From Rhodamnia argentea (lineage: Eukaryota; Streptophyta; Magnoliopsida; Myrtales; Myrtaceae): DNA of 64,000 nucleotides. Below the pieces are notes generated by a model. The model was given only the letters and a program-made list of their open reading frames with translations, was not told the origin of the DNA and did not search any database. This document shows positions 26,601-39,462 of the stretch, one piece after another. Each line of letters starts with the position of its first letter. Within the stretch, counting starts at the first letter, position 1. The translations under genes and the position numbers were made by a program. Where the stretch lies: NCBI RefSeq assembly GCF_020921035.1, contig NC_063160.1, positions 16,643,095-16,707,094 on the forward strand. The letters run 5' to 3'.

Positions 26601-26780
26601 ATTGGTTCCGCTTTCCGCAAAAACTTCCTTACAAGTATCGAACAGCCTCTGTATCGGCAACATCTTTTTCTGGCGTCGACGTTCCTTTCTCGATTTGCTA
26701 TTCGTCTTCACACTATCGTCTCTCGACAACTCGCGACGCTCCCTACCTTTTCTATCGGCCACCGCAGTCGTAACCCCCAT
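23623..26780 (-). CDS. Plant cysteine oxidase (cysteamine dioxygenase family)
   Basis: Five exons with matching phases: 26780-26555, 24968-24850, 24729-24573, 24076-23858 and 23747-23623, for 281 residues. The ATG at 26778-26780 is the first after an in-frame stop. Motifs: KEVFAESG (N-terminal part), [47 protein letters not shown] with iron ligands His130 and His132, NMHRFTA with the third His near 202, and the C-terminal block [15 protein letters not shown]. The cupin-type enzyme oxidises N-terminal Cys of ERF-VII factors and other Cys-degron proteins, coupling their decay to oxygen (family knowledge). Length and exon number are normal. A basic Lys/Arg-rich stretch (about 25-40) could act as a nuclear signal (inference). 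Intron 1 is long at 1.6 kb. Confidence 0.95.
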
Positions 26781-27451
26781 CAACACCTCAAAACCTCCCT
26801 AGCAAATTCCAATGCCACCACCTCAAATCCCCCCAAAAGAAAGAAATCTATTGAACCCACAAAACACTCAAGCACCAAAATGCGCAAGAAACTGCGCCGG
26901 GTTCCGCTCACTTCTACCGACCAACGAGCTAAAGAAATGTTTCCTATCCGACCTGTACCACAAAAGATCGTACCTTTATCCGAAACAGCAATCTGGGTAT
27001 AGCCAAAAAGGCGAAAAGATCCCGCCTTCAATACGGGAGGACGACCAACAAGAAGGCAGGGGAAACAGAGGACGGTTAACTGGCGCAATGGTCCTCAATC
27101 GGTTAGTTACGGGAATTCCTAAAAACCAAGGACGGATGCGCGAAATCCTGCATCATTTGTCGGGGGCGGGCGACGATAAAAGGAGTGGAGATCATACCAG
27201 GACCACGATCGTGATCGCCGCCGTCGTACGTAATCCCCATATAAAGGCAAGAAACGGCTAAGGTTAGATGGAGGAACACGGGGGAGAGGTTTGGTTTTGT
27301 TGGAAGAGGGAAAACCAGGGGCCGCCATGTTTTGGCATTCCAATGGGCTGCTTCCCAAACAGCGGGTTTTTCCGGTGTCAAGTCTCTTCTCTCTCTACCA
27401 AATTCATTTTTTTTATTATTTTTTGGTCGAATCTACCAATTTCATTTAACT
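26781..27451. other. 5' flank of the cysteine oxidase gene
   Basis: Presumed leader and promoter on the minus strand. A TATA-like tttatatg (minus strand) lies near 27237-27245, about 460 bp upstream of the ATG. GC content rises here, and the ORFs on both strands look like shadows of leader sequence. Confidence 0.45.
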
Positions 27452-27885
27452 CGTTACTTTTTCTTTTAGTTTTGCAACTTATGGTTACTGACTTTTATTT
27501 ACTATAAAGTTTATGAAATCTTTGTCATATAAAAATTACATTTCATGAGCTAAACTGTTGCGTCGGAACTCTAAAATGTAAAATTCGGAGGTATTCCCCG
27601 AGATAAAGGGAAGAAAAATATCCTCTCAACCTAAATGGCGATGGTGAAAAAAGTAGATTCCACGTCATATTCGAATGGTTATCGTCTGGATAGAGTTGTA
27701 TAGTAGCGCCCCGCGCCTGGGATAAATCATCGGAGCTTCGACTCTCGCGTCGTCGACCCGTGCTTCAACTGAGTATTTTTGAACCGTTACTTTTTCTTTT
27801 AGTTTTGCAACTTATTGTTGCTGGTTTTTATTTACTAGAAAGTTTATGAAATCTTTTTCATATAAAAAGAATGCATTTCATGGGC
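27452..27885. repeat. Direct repeat pair, about 100 bp each
   Basis: 27452-27551 and 27785-27885 both read cgttactttttcttttagtt...tttatgaaatctttntcatataaaaa...catttcatg. Offset is 333 bp and identity is high. The intervening 233 bp is GC-richer than the flanks and could be an insertion. No gene was seen inside. Confidence 0.75.
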
Positions 27886-29050
27886 TTTTATTTTCTGGTT
27901 AATTCTTTTTGTCCCCTAAGAAAATGTCGACACGGAGTAAAAAGTAAGTGACATGTGATTTTACGTAAAAACACGTGTATATAGATAGAGATATTTTCAA
28001 AAAGCACGATGTGTCGATAGTTACGAATTAATCAATTGCTTAAAGAAATATCGGGTCTAAGGGAGATAAAATAAGGAAATTAAACGGGGTGAGGATATTG
28101 TGCTTATTATTATATTTATGCGAGATCAGTTGTGTGCCAATGGGGATTCAACCCTGGTTTATGGGAATAATATAATCGTGGAGTGCATTGGGGACCTCTC
28201 CTTGTCCACGGAGCCGAGAATCTTGTGCACTTTGGGCATTTATTGATCTTATTACTATTCTTAATCGGGGGACATGAGGAAAAAAAAACAATACTTCAAA
28301 TGTATGGAGACAAGAAAAGTCCTAGGGCAGGGAGCTTGTAAGTATTGCCATGTAGCTTGTAAGTATTGTCATATTTAATGACTCATTATCATTCCGAATA
28401 ATCGATTCTCTCCGAAATGAACTAAGCTGAATATGAAATTAATCTTCATCGATTTAAAAATGTATGAAGATTTTCCATTACTCCGCTGTCGCAAATTCTT
28501 TTAAATTTAGGTTTTAAACGGGGAGGAATTTTAAAAAAAAAAAAAATTAGAGGATGAAACGAAAGCTGCGAAAGTCATTTTTTCTTTTTCTTTTTTTCCT
28601 ATTTCCTTTATTCGAGAACATATGCAATGTTTGATTTGGTCCACAACAAATTAAGTTAAACTAATATCATGAAAAACCACAAACCGGTACACTTGTGATA
28701 AATTTACCCCAAACTAATTTCTTGACCACTAAAAGCCCCAAAATAATGCATATATGCCACGTGTCATCTAATTCGGCAATTTGACGTTTAATGAAAATAA
28801 ACATAGGGTAAATTTGTCACATGTATACTAGTTTAGGATTTTGATGGTTAAAAATAAATTTGACCTAAATTTATTACAGGTGTACCGATTCGAAATTTTT
28901 TGTGATCGAAAAATTAATTTTTGGTAAATTTGTTAAAGGTGTACCAATTTAAGGTTTTTTGTGGTATTTACTCTTAACTTAATCACGACCTTGTTTATTT
29001 TATCACAAATGTATTAATTTCAATTTTTGGTGAACCCTTAAATTTCTCAC
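27886..29050. other. AT-rich non-coding stretch with relic repeats
   Basis: Contains several diverged short phrases repeated along 28690-29040 (aaatttgt-ac-ggtgtaccnattt...ttttttgtg), looking like an old dispersed repeat. No gene was recognised. Confidence 0.45.
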
Positions 29051-29120
29051 AACCTTAATTATTCTACGGGTGACAATCTTGATTATTCTACGGTTGACAA
29101 TCTTGATTATTCTACGGTCT
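29051..29120. repeat. 24-bp minisatellite, about 3 copies
   Basis: Units start at 29051, 29075 and 29099: aatcttgattattctacggt with small changes. The first unit is the most diverged. Confidence 0.85.
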
Positions 29121-29390
29121 TAAGCCTTATCTCCAATTTTTTGACTTTGAATGCTTTTGAAATGGTACTTGTTTTTTCATTCTCTGATGCCTTCATCTTT
29201 CCATTCTCCTTTTCCGGCGGCATTTCACCCTTTATGCGCAGCATAGATTCTCGTCCTCCTATTTAGGAGATTCTTGAGCCATCGTGCCCTAATTTGGAAC
29301 TCCTAGAACACTTACGATTTTTGGGGAAGCACAAAACGATTAAAAAATTAAACACAGCCAAATTAAACTAATTAAAGACCCAGGGGCTAT

Positions 29391-29566
29391 CAATTAGCCC
29401 AAGACTCCCCCTCGGGGATTTTGAGGGACAAGAGACATGCGCTTAGTCTCGTCCTCCCAACTTTAAGACACGTTCCACATAATAAAAAATCCGAAACCTT
29501 ATCAACTAGCCCAAGACTCCCACCCTCGACGATGTGGGACAAGAGACATGCGCTTAATCTAGCCCC
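29391..29566. repeat. Tandem duplication, 112-bp period
   Basis: 29391-29453 and 29503-29566 share ca(a)ctagcccaagactccc and gggacaagagacatgcgctta. The spacer between is unique. Function unknown. Confidence 0.75.
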
Positions 29567-29951
29567 GTGCACATCCAAGCTAGAGGCGTAGCCTCCCCTG
29601 CTATCCCTCCTCCTACGCCCGCCACCAGGATTTGGGTCGTCAAATATAGGCCCTAAGGTTAATTTGCAAGGGAGACGCTACGACAACAATATTAATTTAA
29701 TTTCGATCGATCGAAAGTTATGAACGTTTCGTTGACGCTTTGCAATTCATAAACTTGAATATGAAAAAGAAAAATAAATGTACTAAAGATCTTTAAGATT
29801 ATGTTACCAAATACCAGAATTTTGACACAAGGGCGTTTTGGAGCCCAAAGCTGGAACAACCAAACGCACCAACATTTAGCTTTTGAAGCCGAGGTTGGTT
29901 CACTTCACCCGTCCAGTCGGTGCAACCTCCCTCTTTCTCTTTGTATGGATG

Positions 29952-30670
29952 TAGAGGTAGCAAAATGGATTTAGAACATATATTTAACCCATACTTGATG
30001 GTTGTGGGTTGAAAATGGGTTGACTTAAGTACTTAAATGGGTCATAAATGAGTTACTTAAAAATTTAATGAGTCCTAAATAAATTTCAAATGGATCATAA
30101 ATGGATTAACTAAAACAACTATCTTGAGGGATCATAAATAGGTTTTGTGAATGTTTTAACGAAATTCAATTTTTTATTATTTTATTATTTCAATATTTTT
30201 ATTTTAATATTGATTTTTTCCGTTTCCTCTTTTTTCTTCCTATTTTCTTTTTCCTCGTGACTTGGCCGGCGAGCCTCGAACTCGCCGGAATCGACCGTGT
30301 CCGTGGTTGGTTGTCGAGCTTTCGGCCGTTATCGAGGCCCGACGATCACCGGAGAAAATAGGAAAAAGGAAAAGAAATAATTTAAAAAATGGAAAGGACG
30401 AGAAAATTTTAATTTTTTTTAGAGATTATAAAAATCACCTATAATGTTTTAGGTATACATTTTCTTTTCATAAATTTGTAAGAAATGAATTTTCCTAAAC
30501 ATGATTAAATATTGAAGTGTTTGAACAATATGAGTTGGCTCGGGTATTGATCGGGTATTGGTCGTTAAATTTGTACTATATGCAAATGGTCAAGACATAT
30601 TAAATGAGTCAATATGGGCCGACTCATATTCGACTCGGCCCAAATCCGATTCACCCGTTTGACACCTCTA
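29952..30670. mobile_element. Non-autonomous hAT-like element, 719 bp
   Basis: Terminal inverted repeats: tagaggtagcaaaatgg at the left end and the complement tagaggtgtcaaacggg at the right end. They resemble the TAGNGGTGTCAAA ends of plant hAT derivatives. Flanking 8-bp duplications are tatggatg (29944-29951) and tatggagg (30671-30678), with one mismatch. The interior is AT-rich with no transposase. Confidence 0.8.
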
Positions 30671-30678
30671 TATGGAGG

Positions 30679-33450
30679 TGACAAGGATGGATGGTTGTAA
30701 CGTTGTGGAGTTGCTCTCTTTGTGCAGAAGCAGCAGCAGAAACAGCTAGGGTGAGTAAAAAGGGTTGGACAAGATCGAATCGACTATTTTTTTAATTTTA
30801 ACTTTATTTCTTAAAAATATTTAAAGAACTTGTTTAAACTCTTAATTATCATGGGTACTTCTACGCATTTATTATAAAAATATATGTTTCAAACACATAT
30901 AACTGGTTCCACTAGGTCGCTCGAGAACCGGACTTTGGGCACCTCCGGCCTGGTCTCCGATTCCCTATTCCGGGATGGGACTAAAATGGATCGAGAACCA
31001 ATCATCCTAGGAACAACTGCTCTTCTCTCTCTCTTCTCAAAGCATGTCTGAAAATATTCGGAGACATATAGACCATCTCACGTGATGTAATATTCGGAGA
31101 CATATGGACCATCTCACGTGATGTTCGCTCTTGAATATGGGAAATATGTCTAGTCTCCTTAGGTGGGGACCCTAACGTTTTGGAAGATAGAGACTGGGAC
31201 GACTTCAAGTCTAAGTTACCAAACCATGGTTATGAAATTTGCCTTCTTGTTTTTTGTTTTCCCTGTATTGCTCTTCACTTTTCTCGATTGCTACTCGACG
31301 TTGACTAATTTATCCGGCATCAGCTAAGTTTGGGGGACTCATATTCCACATTTGATCTTGTGATTTCTCAATTTAAAACCGTAGGAGCAGGAACCAAAAA
31401 ATGGTCATTCAACATCTTCAAGTTTTCACTCGAAAATTATCAATAGATTAATTTAATGGAATTACAATACTTTGGCGAATCACAATCTCGTTTATTTCAT
31501 CTTTCGCGCTATTACATCCTTTGAAAACCAATCGCGTTATTAGCCGATGCAAATTATTGACTCAGGGATTCGAAATTTAAATGAATGATTGATCCCAAAA
31601 TTGAAAAGGTAAATTGCTAACATGATGCATCAATAAACCACGCAACACGGTAAAGAACGGATTTATTCTAGAAGAAAAGTAAGATGGTAAAGGAGAAAAG
31701 CTCAGAGAACCTTGCTATCCGGGCCACAACACAAAAGTCTTCTAAGTTGGCTTATCTCTATAGTTACGGAAAGCTTTCCAAGGAAAGTAATCAGAGTCAT
31801 CTTCCTTCGATCCGAAGTTCGCCGCAATCAAAAGTTTAATGGGATGAGATCATCAAAATCGAGTGTGTTTGGGCATAGATCGTCATCCCCCATATGTGGG
31901 CGATGGCACTACCGAACCCAATCCGACGTCCAAACGGGCTGATGGACCCGAGAGGAGCGCCACTCGTTTGTATAGGCCTAGTGGAAGGATTCCGGACATT
32001 GGGCTTACCCCCACTCGGCCGAATCATTAGTCCGACCCGAACCATTTATATATAGCAAATTGAGAGGTTTTTTTTTTAAAAAAAGGAATATTTTAAAAAT
32101 AGCACGAACTTTAGGAATGATGATTGCTGAGATTTTTTTGTTTATAAAATATATCTTTAACTCGAGCCTCAAATGGAATCTTGCTAATTTGGAACTATTA
32201 ATTGACGTGACAATTTTACGCCATGGAAAAATGCCATGTGATTTCGAGGGTTTGAGCCTATTCATCATTTCTTAGCACGGAATGGAGAATTTTTTTTTTT
32301 TTAACATTGTCTCTTCACTTCCCGCAAGTCTCCCCCTGTGGAATTTTGTATTACGAACAATGGAGAGATGCCATGGATGTTTTTCCAATCTCAGATATTT
32401 TTTTGAACAAGCCCAAGCCACCCCCTAATGCTTCGAGCAGTGAGCCAATGTTTTTTTCATAGATATTTTTTGAAGAAGCTGGTGGCCACAACGATGGCCA
32501 CAACGATGACGAACAGTGAATGAAGTGAAAACAACAAAAGAAAAGGAGAAAACTTGGCTTACTATTTTGAAGCTTCAGAGGAGGGCTTGGGCTTGTTGAA
32601 AAGGCAAAAAAAAAAAAAAGAAGGCTCTAGATATGAGCTTGGCGGATCTCATCCATGGCTTTTCTTCGTGGGTGGTAATACACAGTTTCATATACTAGTG
32701 AGACAGCGGAGGTTTGCAGGTGAAGTAAAGGTGACGATGAACAACTTCAGGCTGTGATTGATATGAAATGGATGAATAACTTTGGATTTTATGCTAAAAA
32801 GACGATGAATAGTTTCTTAAATCACGTCAAAAAGCCACGTGGATTTATTGATGATGTGAAATTGCCAGGTTGGAAAACTATCGGTTCCAAATAAACCAGG
32901 GATAGATTTCGAACTCAAATTAAAGTTGATAATTTTTTATGAGATAAAAAATAATTCGTGTCAAAATCGTCATTAGATCTAAAGTTAATACTTTTTAAGG
33001 GTATTAGCCCTTTTAGAATAACGGATGGACTCATACAATAATTTTGTAGGCCGGGATGGGCCCAAAACGGGCCCCCGAGGCACACACAGGTCGCACCGAT
33101 TCTGCAAGAGTCCGGCCCGATCCGGCCCTACCCGCCAGCAAACAGCACGGGTCCGTCGTTGGCTCTCCGGGTCCGAGTACTCCAACCGTGAAACCGAGCA
33201 AAAGGAAGGGGCAATTTTCGGAAAAGCACACTCAACACGCGAGGGAGGTGAATTACCAGAACTGACCCTCCCTTCCCTTGTCCCTTACCTCGCGGAATTT
33301 CTCTCTCCTCTCTCTAACGAGATCTGCATCGCGAGGGCCAGTCTGGGGAAGGAGGCCTCTGTCCGTGTTCGCCATTGATTCGCTTTCGCTGCACGGTCGT
33401 CTCGACCTCAGCCGAATTCGACCTGTTCCGACCCGATTCGATCGGAGAAG
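30679..33450. other. Gene-poor stretch and promoter side of the V-ATPase gene
   Basis: No gene was recognised between 30679 and about 33000. Contains a 36-bp tandem duplication (31053-31124) and A/T-rich tracts. From about 33040 the DNA is GC-rich, and a CT-rich patch (33300-33320) precedes the V-ATPase ATG, consistent with a leader. ORFs here are shadows. Confidence 0.5.
31053..31124. repeat. 36-bp tandem duplication
   Basis: aatattcggagacatataga... repeats at 31053 and 31089 with one substitution. Each copy contains cacgtg, a G-box-like palindrome. Confidence 0.9.
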
Positions 33451-36400
33451 ATGTACGGGTTCGAGGCCTTGACGTTCAACATCCACGGTGGCTTCCTGGA
33501 GGCGATCGTGAGGGGCCACCGCGCGAGCCTCCTCACGGCCGCCGACTACAACAATCTTTGCCAGTGCGAAACCCTGGACGACATCAAGATGCACCTCTCC
33601 GCCACTGAGTACGGTCCTTATCTCCAAAATGGTACGTTCTTTTTCTCCCCGCCTGTGGATTGGTTCGGGCTTCGGCGTTCATTGAGGGATGACATTGAGA
33701 GTGGGCTGACGTTATCGATGCGCCGAATTTTGGTCGGTCACTTGGATCGTGCTCTTGAATCGGGATTCTTTGGCGTCAGGAGTCTTTAGCATGGCGATTC
33801 GCGATTTTTTTAATGGATGTTAGCTTGGTACTTGGGTTGAGTTGTTGCTTGTTTTCAATCAATTGAGCTCATTTTTCCGTTTTCTGGAGTTCATGCGTGC
33901 GCTGGTCAGCATATGGTTGCGTTTATCATACACCTTTTGCGAGATTTTTTTCGGTTTTGATTTGGCTAAGAGCTAATTGAATCACTCTTCGCGGCATTGC
34001 AACTGTATGCTTGAACTCTTGTTTCACAGCAACTTTTTCTAGCAGCAGTTGGGATGTGTAGTATTCTGATAGCTGAGGGAGTTGGAGCTCCCTTTGCTGC
34101 GTACTGTGTGACACATGTTACCTGTTGAATAAGATTATATACGAAGGGAAACATGCATACAGTTGACAGTTGCGGCATCTATTTAATTTCAGTGGCCAAA
34201 TATGGATCTGAAGGCTGAAAATTATAAGTTTTGTAGACTGTGGGATGGTCTGGTATGAATATTAGTTCTTGTCAGTTGCCACAACCTTGATCATGTTTGG
34301 TCCTTCTTCACAACAAGGGGTTAGAAGAGGACTGCCAGATTACTTCCTACTTCGTTTCCATTTTAAAATAGAGTGTGATGGCTCAAGGCAATCTCACTTA
34401 GCGGGACAAGACTTGGGTTGTTATTGATGCTGATATTGTTGTTGTAAACGTCCTAACTAAGTCAAAACTTATAAACTTTCATTGTCATATCTCTCAGAAC
34501 CTTCACCATTGCATACAACAACTATTGTGGAGAAGTGCACCCTTAAACTGGTTGATGAATACAAGCAGATGCTTTGTCAAGCCACAGAACCATTGTCAAC
34601 TTTCTTGGAGTATATTACGTAAGATATCCCCACTCTTACTGCATGGCAACATAATCCTGTGTCCTGTGGTTCACATTTCTTGTTATGTCAAGGATTAGCA
34701 AATAGACTGCTTGCAGTTTAATTCTTCAGTCTCATTTTGGCATTCGCTTTTAAAGCTTGGCTCAGTTGAAGTTTATTCATGATTGACATGTAATTACATG
34801 GATGTAAGCTTCATGGCTTTTATTTCTGTTGACCTTTAATTGTCAAACCTTTTTTTTCTACCCAACAATCTTTTCCATTACTTTTTGCATTTTTTAGTGA
34901 CTTAGTTAAATGTAAACTTGAGATTTTGCAATGAACACTTAAAATTGATGTATTCACAAGTGCAACACGCATTTCAGAGCAGTTGGTGTAGTTTTTAACT
35001 TGCAGTGGAAACCAATAAATGTCACGGTGGATAGCTGATGCAAATACCAAGTGGCATTACAAGTATGTTGTAGTGGTCCTAGTGGTAGCTAATGTCCGCT
35101 AGGGGGCTCCTGATTGAAGTGATTGTTATTTCTATTGTGTTGCTGTCATAATTGGTATCCTGCTACTGTGATTGGGTTATGATTATACCAGCTGAAATTC
35201 CATTTTATCATCTCATATTCCAGAATTATGCCACTTCTAGTGGTACAGAATTTCATTGCTCGCATCTACAATTGGATGTTAATTCCTTCATTGGCATTAG
35301 GTCGGTTGAATTATTATATTGTAAGGATGGACAATATGGTTTTGGGAGTTTAAATAAAGATAAAATAATCAGCACGGCGTTTTGGTGCTTTTGTTCCCCT
35401 ATCTCTTGTAGGTATGGTCACATGATAGACAATGTTGTTTTGATTGTTACTGGAACCTTGCATGAGAGAGATGTTCAGGAGCTGCTGGAGAAATGCCACC
35501 CATTGGGTATGTTTGACAGGTGATTATGTCCCCTCTACAACTTCAGTTTGCTATTCACTCAATTTTTTCCCCTTTAATGATGAGGAAACACGCCTTAGGT
35601 AAATAAATCATCGTGCCCTATAAGTAAGTAACCCGCTAACCTTGTAGACATGGACTCCGTAATGCATGAGCCAAATCACAATTACTCTCAAGGTTCAGTA
35701 GGCCCTTATTGTACTTTCTTTGGCCCCTCTTTACTTTTTTTTTTTTTTGCTTGTCAGTCTTTGTTGTACTAAATTTGCCTCACCTATTCTGCAGCATTGC
35801 AACTCTGGCAGTGGCTCAAAATATGCGAGAACTTTACAGATTGGTTCTTGTTGATACACCTCTGGCTCCCTATTTCTCTGAGTGCATCACGTCAGAGGTA
35901 CCGATGGTTTGACTTGGCCATTGTTTCCCTTTCCCTTCTTTGTTTGCTGCTGACTTTCATTTATGATCTATTTTTTCATGATAACTCAAACAATGCTTCA
36001 GATCAAAACTTATTTTAATTGTTCTACAAGTACCAAGGTAGAAATGTGTATCAGTTGCTCTTAAAGTCTGAGGTTTTGTGGGGAAAAAGAAAAGGCTTAA
36101 GGCTTTATATTGATTGGAAGTGTCTCACATAAATTCAACACGTAGAGTAGGTACTACTTTAAATTTCAGCTTATTCTTTTTGTTTAACTTGCGACATGTC
36201 TGTCAGTTTTTTCCCTCTTGCATATAAGGATGCCTGTTAGGTATAGTACCTTGGTTGCACCATATTTTAAATCCTTGGAACTTTTAAATGGATCAACAAT
36301 GATTTTGCACTCCTAGGAACTTCAGATTTTGGTTAGCTTACAACCTGACCAACCTCCCTGTGAAAGGGAAACTCATGCCTGGGGCTTGGATTGATGCTGT

Positions 36401-38120
36401 TTAGTGTTGGACGGTTGAAGAACTACTAAAATATTAATAACAACATTTGTCAGAATTATTTCTGTTTATATTCTTAAATTGTCCCATATAATGCTTTATC
36501 AACTTATCAGCTGCATATCCGCCTTCAGATTAGTTAATCTCAGAGGTTGCATGTTATTATTATTTTTTTTCTGTAGGACTTGGATGACATGAACATTGAG
36601 ATCATGAGAAACACTCTTTACAAGGCCTACCTCGAGGACTTTTACAGGTTTTGTCAGGTGCAAATAACTGTCTTCTTGGAGGGGATATGGTGTTTTCCCT
36701 GTCATATTACAATTAACATGAAATTGTTTCTTTTTAAGTTTATGACTGCTTACATGTGTTATTCCTAAATAGAAACTTGGAGGTGCCACTGCAGAGATCA
36801 TGTCTGATCTGCTTTCGTTTGAGGCTGATAGAAGGGCTGTAAACATCACAATAAACAGGTGACATATGGTTAAGGAGTGGTCTCAATTTTACTGATTCCT
36901 TAACTTTCTTCCAATGACTTCAATCTTGAGCAACTTCCTGATGGTATTAATGTAATTCAACTGCAGTATCGGCACAGAGCTCACCAGGGATGATCGGAAA
37001 AAGTTGTACTCGAATTTTGGTTTACTGTAAGATATCTAGAAACAATTTGTTGTTTTGGCTGCATGATTTCTTTGCATGTTATAATAGTTGGTAAGTAATT
37101 CTTGGTGATTTCCGTCTGGTGATAGGTATCCTTATGGCCATGAAGAGCTTGCTGTTTGTGAGGATATTGATCAGGTAATTTCTAGCTTTCAGACATCCTC
37201 AGTGTTGTATATTTTGGGAGTCCATTTCCTGTAGATGAAGTGTATTACCATTCTACCATAAAATGTGACTGTTAGGATCTGGTGGTAGATAACATCTTCC
37301 CCTGACAGGTGCCCTTGTCATGTAGGACTGTACATTTGGTGGTTTGCTCTATTTTAGTTTATCAAGGACTTGTTATATTAAGTTGATCACTCATCTGCTT
37401 TGCTTCAAAAATGGTTTATTTGGCATTAATCAACATTGTAGAGTCCTCTCCTGGCTTGTCTTTGTAACCTGATTCCAGCTTTGTTGTCTGTCACAAGTAA
37501 GTTCCTGTTTACCTAGCGAGTTTATAGTAGCCAATCAATGGGTCTTCTGGCCCTTGCTCTGATGACAGCATGGTAGTGGTAAGCAAAATAAGAACATGGA
37601 AGTGGTTGCTATTTGTTACCAAGCACGGCATCGTATTCTCTATATGGGCATGTGTTCACTGCAATTGAAATTGTCTTGTATGGTGTAAATTTGCAGGTTC
37701 GTGGTGTCATGGAGAAATATCCTCCATATCAGTCCATCTTCTCCAAGTTATCTTATGGAGAGAGCCAGATGCTGGACAAGGCATTTTATGAAGAGGAAGT
37801 GAAAAGGCTGTGCCTAGCCTTTGAGCAGCAGGTTCGCCTTTCTGCGCTGGTTGATTGACAGCTAAATTTATTTTTTTTTCTTGGGTCAAACAGCAAATTT
37901 TAGTTAGAGAGATTATGTTGTTTGGCCTTTTTCCAATGTCGCATTTAATTGTTGTTCCTCTTCTTTTTTATTTTTCCTTGTATTGCAGTTCCATTATGGC
38001 GTCTTCTTTGCATATATGAGGTTGAGGGAGCAGGAGATAAGGAATCTGATGTGGATATCCGAATGTGTGGCTCAGAACCAGAAGTCGAGGGTTCACGACA
38101 GTGTTGTGTTCATATTTTAA
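33451..38120 (+). CDS. VHA-d: V-type proton ATPase subunit d
   Basis: Ten exons: 33451-33631, 34498-34618, 35412-35519, 35795-35897, 36577-36657, 36773-36858, 36967-37026, 37126-37174, 37697-37831 and 37989-38120. All have GT-AG borders and compatible phases. They join to 351 residues, the standard plant length. It starts [20 protein letters not shown] and ends [29 protein letters not shown] and [11 protein letters not shown] are family signatures. Subunit d belongs to the V0 sector and links the central stalk to the membrane c-ring in vacuolar and endosomal proton pumps. There is no sign of damage. Intron 8 and the last exon were later copied downstream (47056 onward). Confidence 0.97.
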
Positions 38121-38848
38121 TTCGTTGGGGAAGCAATTCAAAAAGTGTCATGGGGGCTCTAGTGTGTTCTTCTGTAAATTTCTTTCTCTGTCACCTCCTA
38201 TCCATGATTTTGAGCTGCAGAGCTTGGAAGGGAGCAATAACTACTGCTACTTGCCTAAAAGATGATGAATTATCTTTGTCATTCTAGAGAATAGAACCTT
38301 GTAGATAGATGTCCCGGTAATAAGTCTTGAATGTGTTGATTAGTTATGCGCTCCTGCTGCTACTGATTGCTTCTTTTTCTCTGAGTTCATGTATCTCCGG
38401 TTCAATTCGTAACTTGTCCTCTTAGAAGGGAAATTATCAAGATGACGTTGGATTCCCGTGTCTACAAAAGGGTATGAACGAAATGGTGGCGAATACTAAT
38501 ACTAGCGATACTGCTGGCAGGTACATACTACTAGCTGAATGTCTTGAGGGACAGAGAGCCAATGCTTGAACTGTGGCTGGCTTTGTTCGATGTCTATTAC
38601 TATGAATAGGATGGCGTGTATTTTCTGGGATCCTTTATTCGAAGTTGAATTGAACCAAATCGATATGTATTTGAAGTATGGCGTCTCTCATTTCATCCTT
38701 TAGTCCTAGACTCATATTCCATTGTTAGAGTTGAGCCGGATGACCATTCAACTGTCGTGCACTACATCGGCTAATAAGCTTTCACGGGTAAAAAGTTAGC
38801 GGAAAAGAAAATGAAGAATCGGTTCGACCCACATTCAAATCAAATGGG

Positions 38849-39290
38849 AAGTTATTAAAAAAATCCTAAATCTAGTGTGATTGAGTTTTAAATCTTTTGT
38901 AATTTTGTCAATTTAGTTCATTTGATAGGCCGATGTTGATATGAACAATTTTTAATGATTTTTTTAATATTTTGATTTTTTAATAACTTTTTAGATAACA
39001 TTTTTCCTTTTTTTTTATTAGGGTTGGCAAAAGGCCGTAGGCCATTGGGCGAGAGCTTGCAAACCCTCACCGGCCGCCCCTAACATTAAAAAAAAAAGAA
39101 AAAAAGGAAAAAATAGAAAAGTGAAAAATATTTAAAAAATTATTAAAAATTGTCTACGTTAGTTCCAATTAGTCAAATAGACTGAATTGACACAAATGCA
39201 AAATGTTTAGGATTCAATTGGTTAAAAAAAATTTATGATTAAATTGGCCGAGTTACAATAAGTTTAAGATTTTTTTAGTGATTTTTCCTC
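38849..39290. mobile_element. Foldback MITE-like element, about 440 bp
   Basis: The left half (aaaaaaatcctaaatc...gtcaatttagttcatttg...caatttttaatgattttttt) is mirrored as the complement in the right half (ttattaaaaattgtc...caaatagactgaattgac...gatttttttagtgattttt). Arms are over 130 bp. The centre is a GC-rich block (aggccgtaggccattgggcg...). No coding capacity. Confidence 0.7.
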
Positions 39291-39462
39291 AATCGAATAT
39301 AAACCCCTTTTTCAATGGAAAAATGGACATTATGTAACCATCTCATGTATGGTTATGTAATACCCATTTTGAGAAGGTCGGTGCAGTGGTTTTCATTATT
39401 GTGGGGCGGGTTGTTAAGTGCTTGCGGGATCTCTCTTCCCTCCGACTTCATCAAAGGGCAAA

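Noticed and set aside
27655-27765. Possible tRNA-derived SINE
   Set aside because: gagcttcgactctc is only loosely like a B box and no convincing A box or tRNA fold precedes it.
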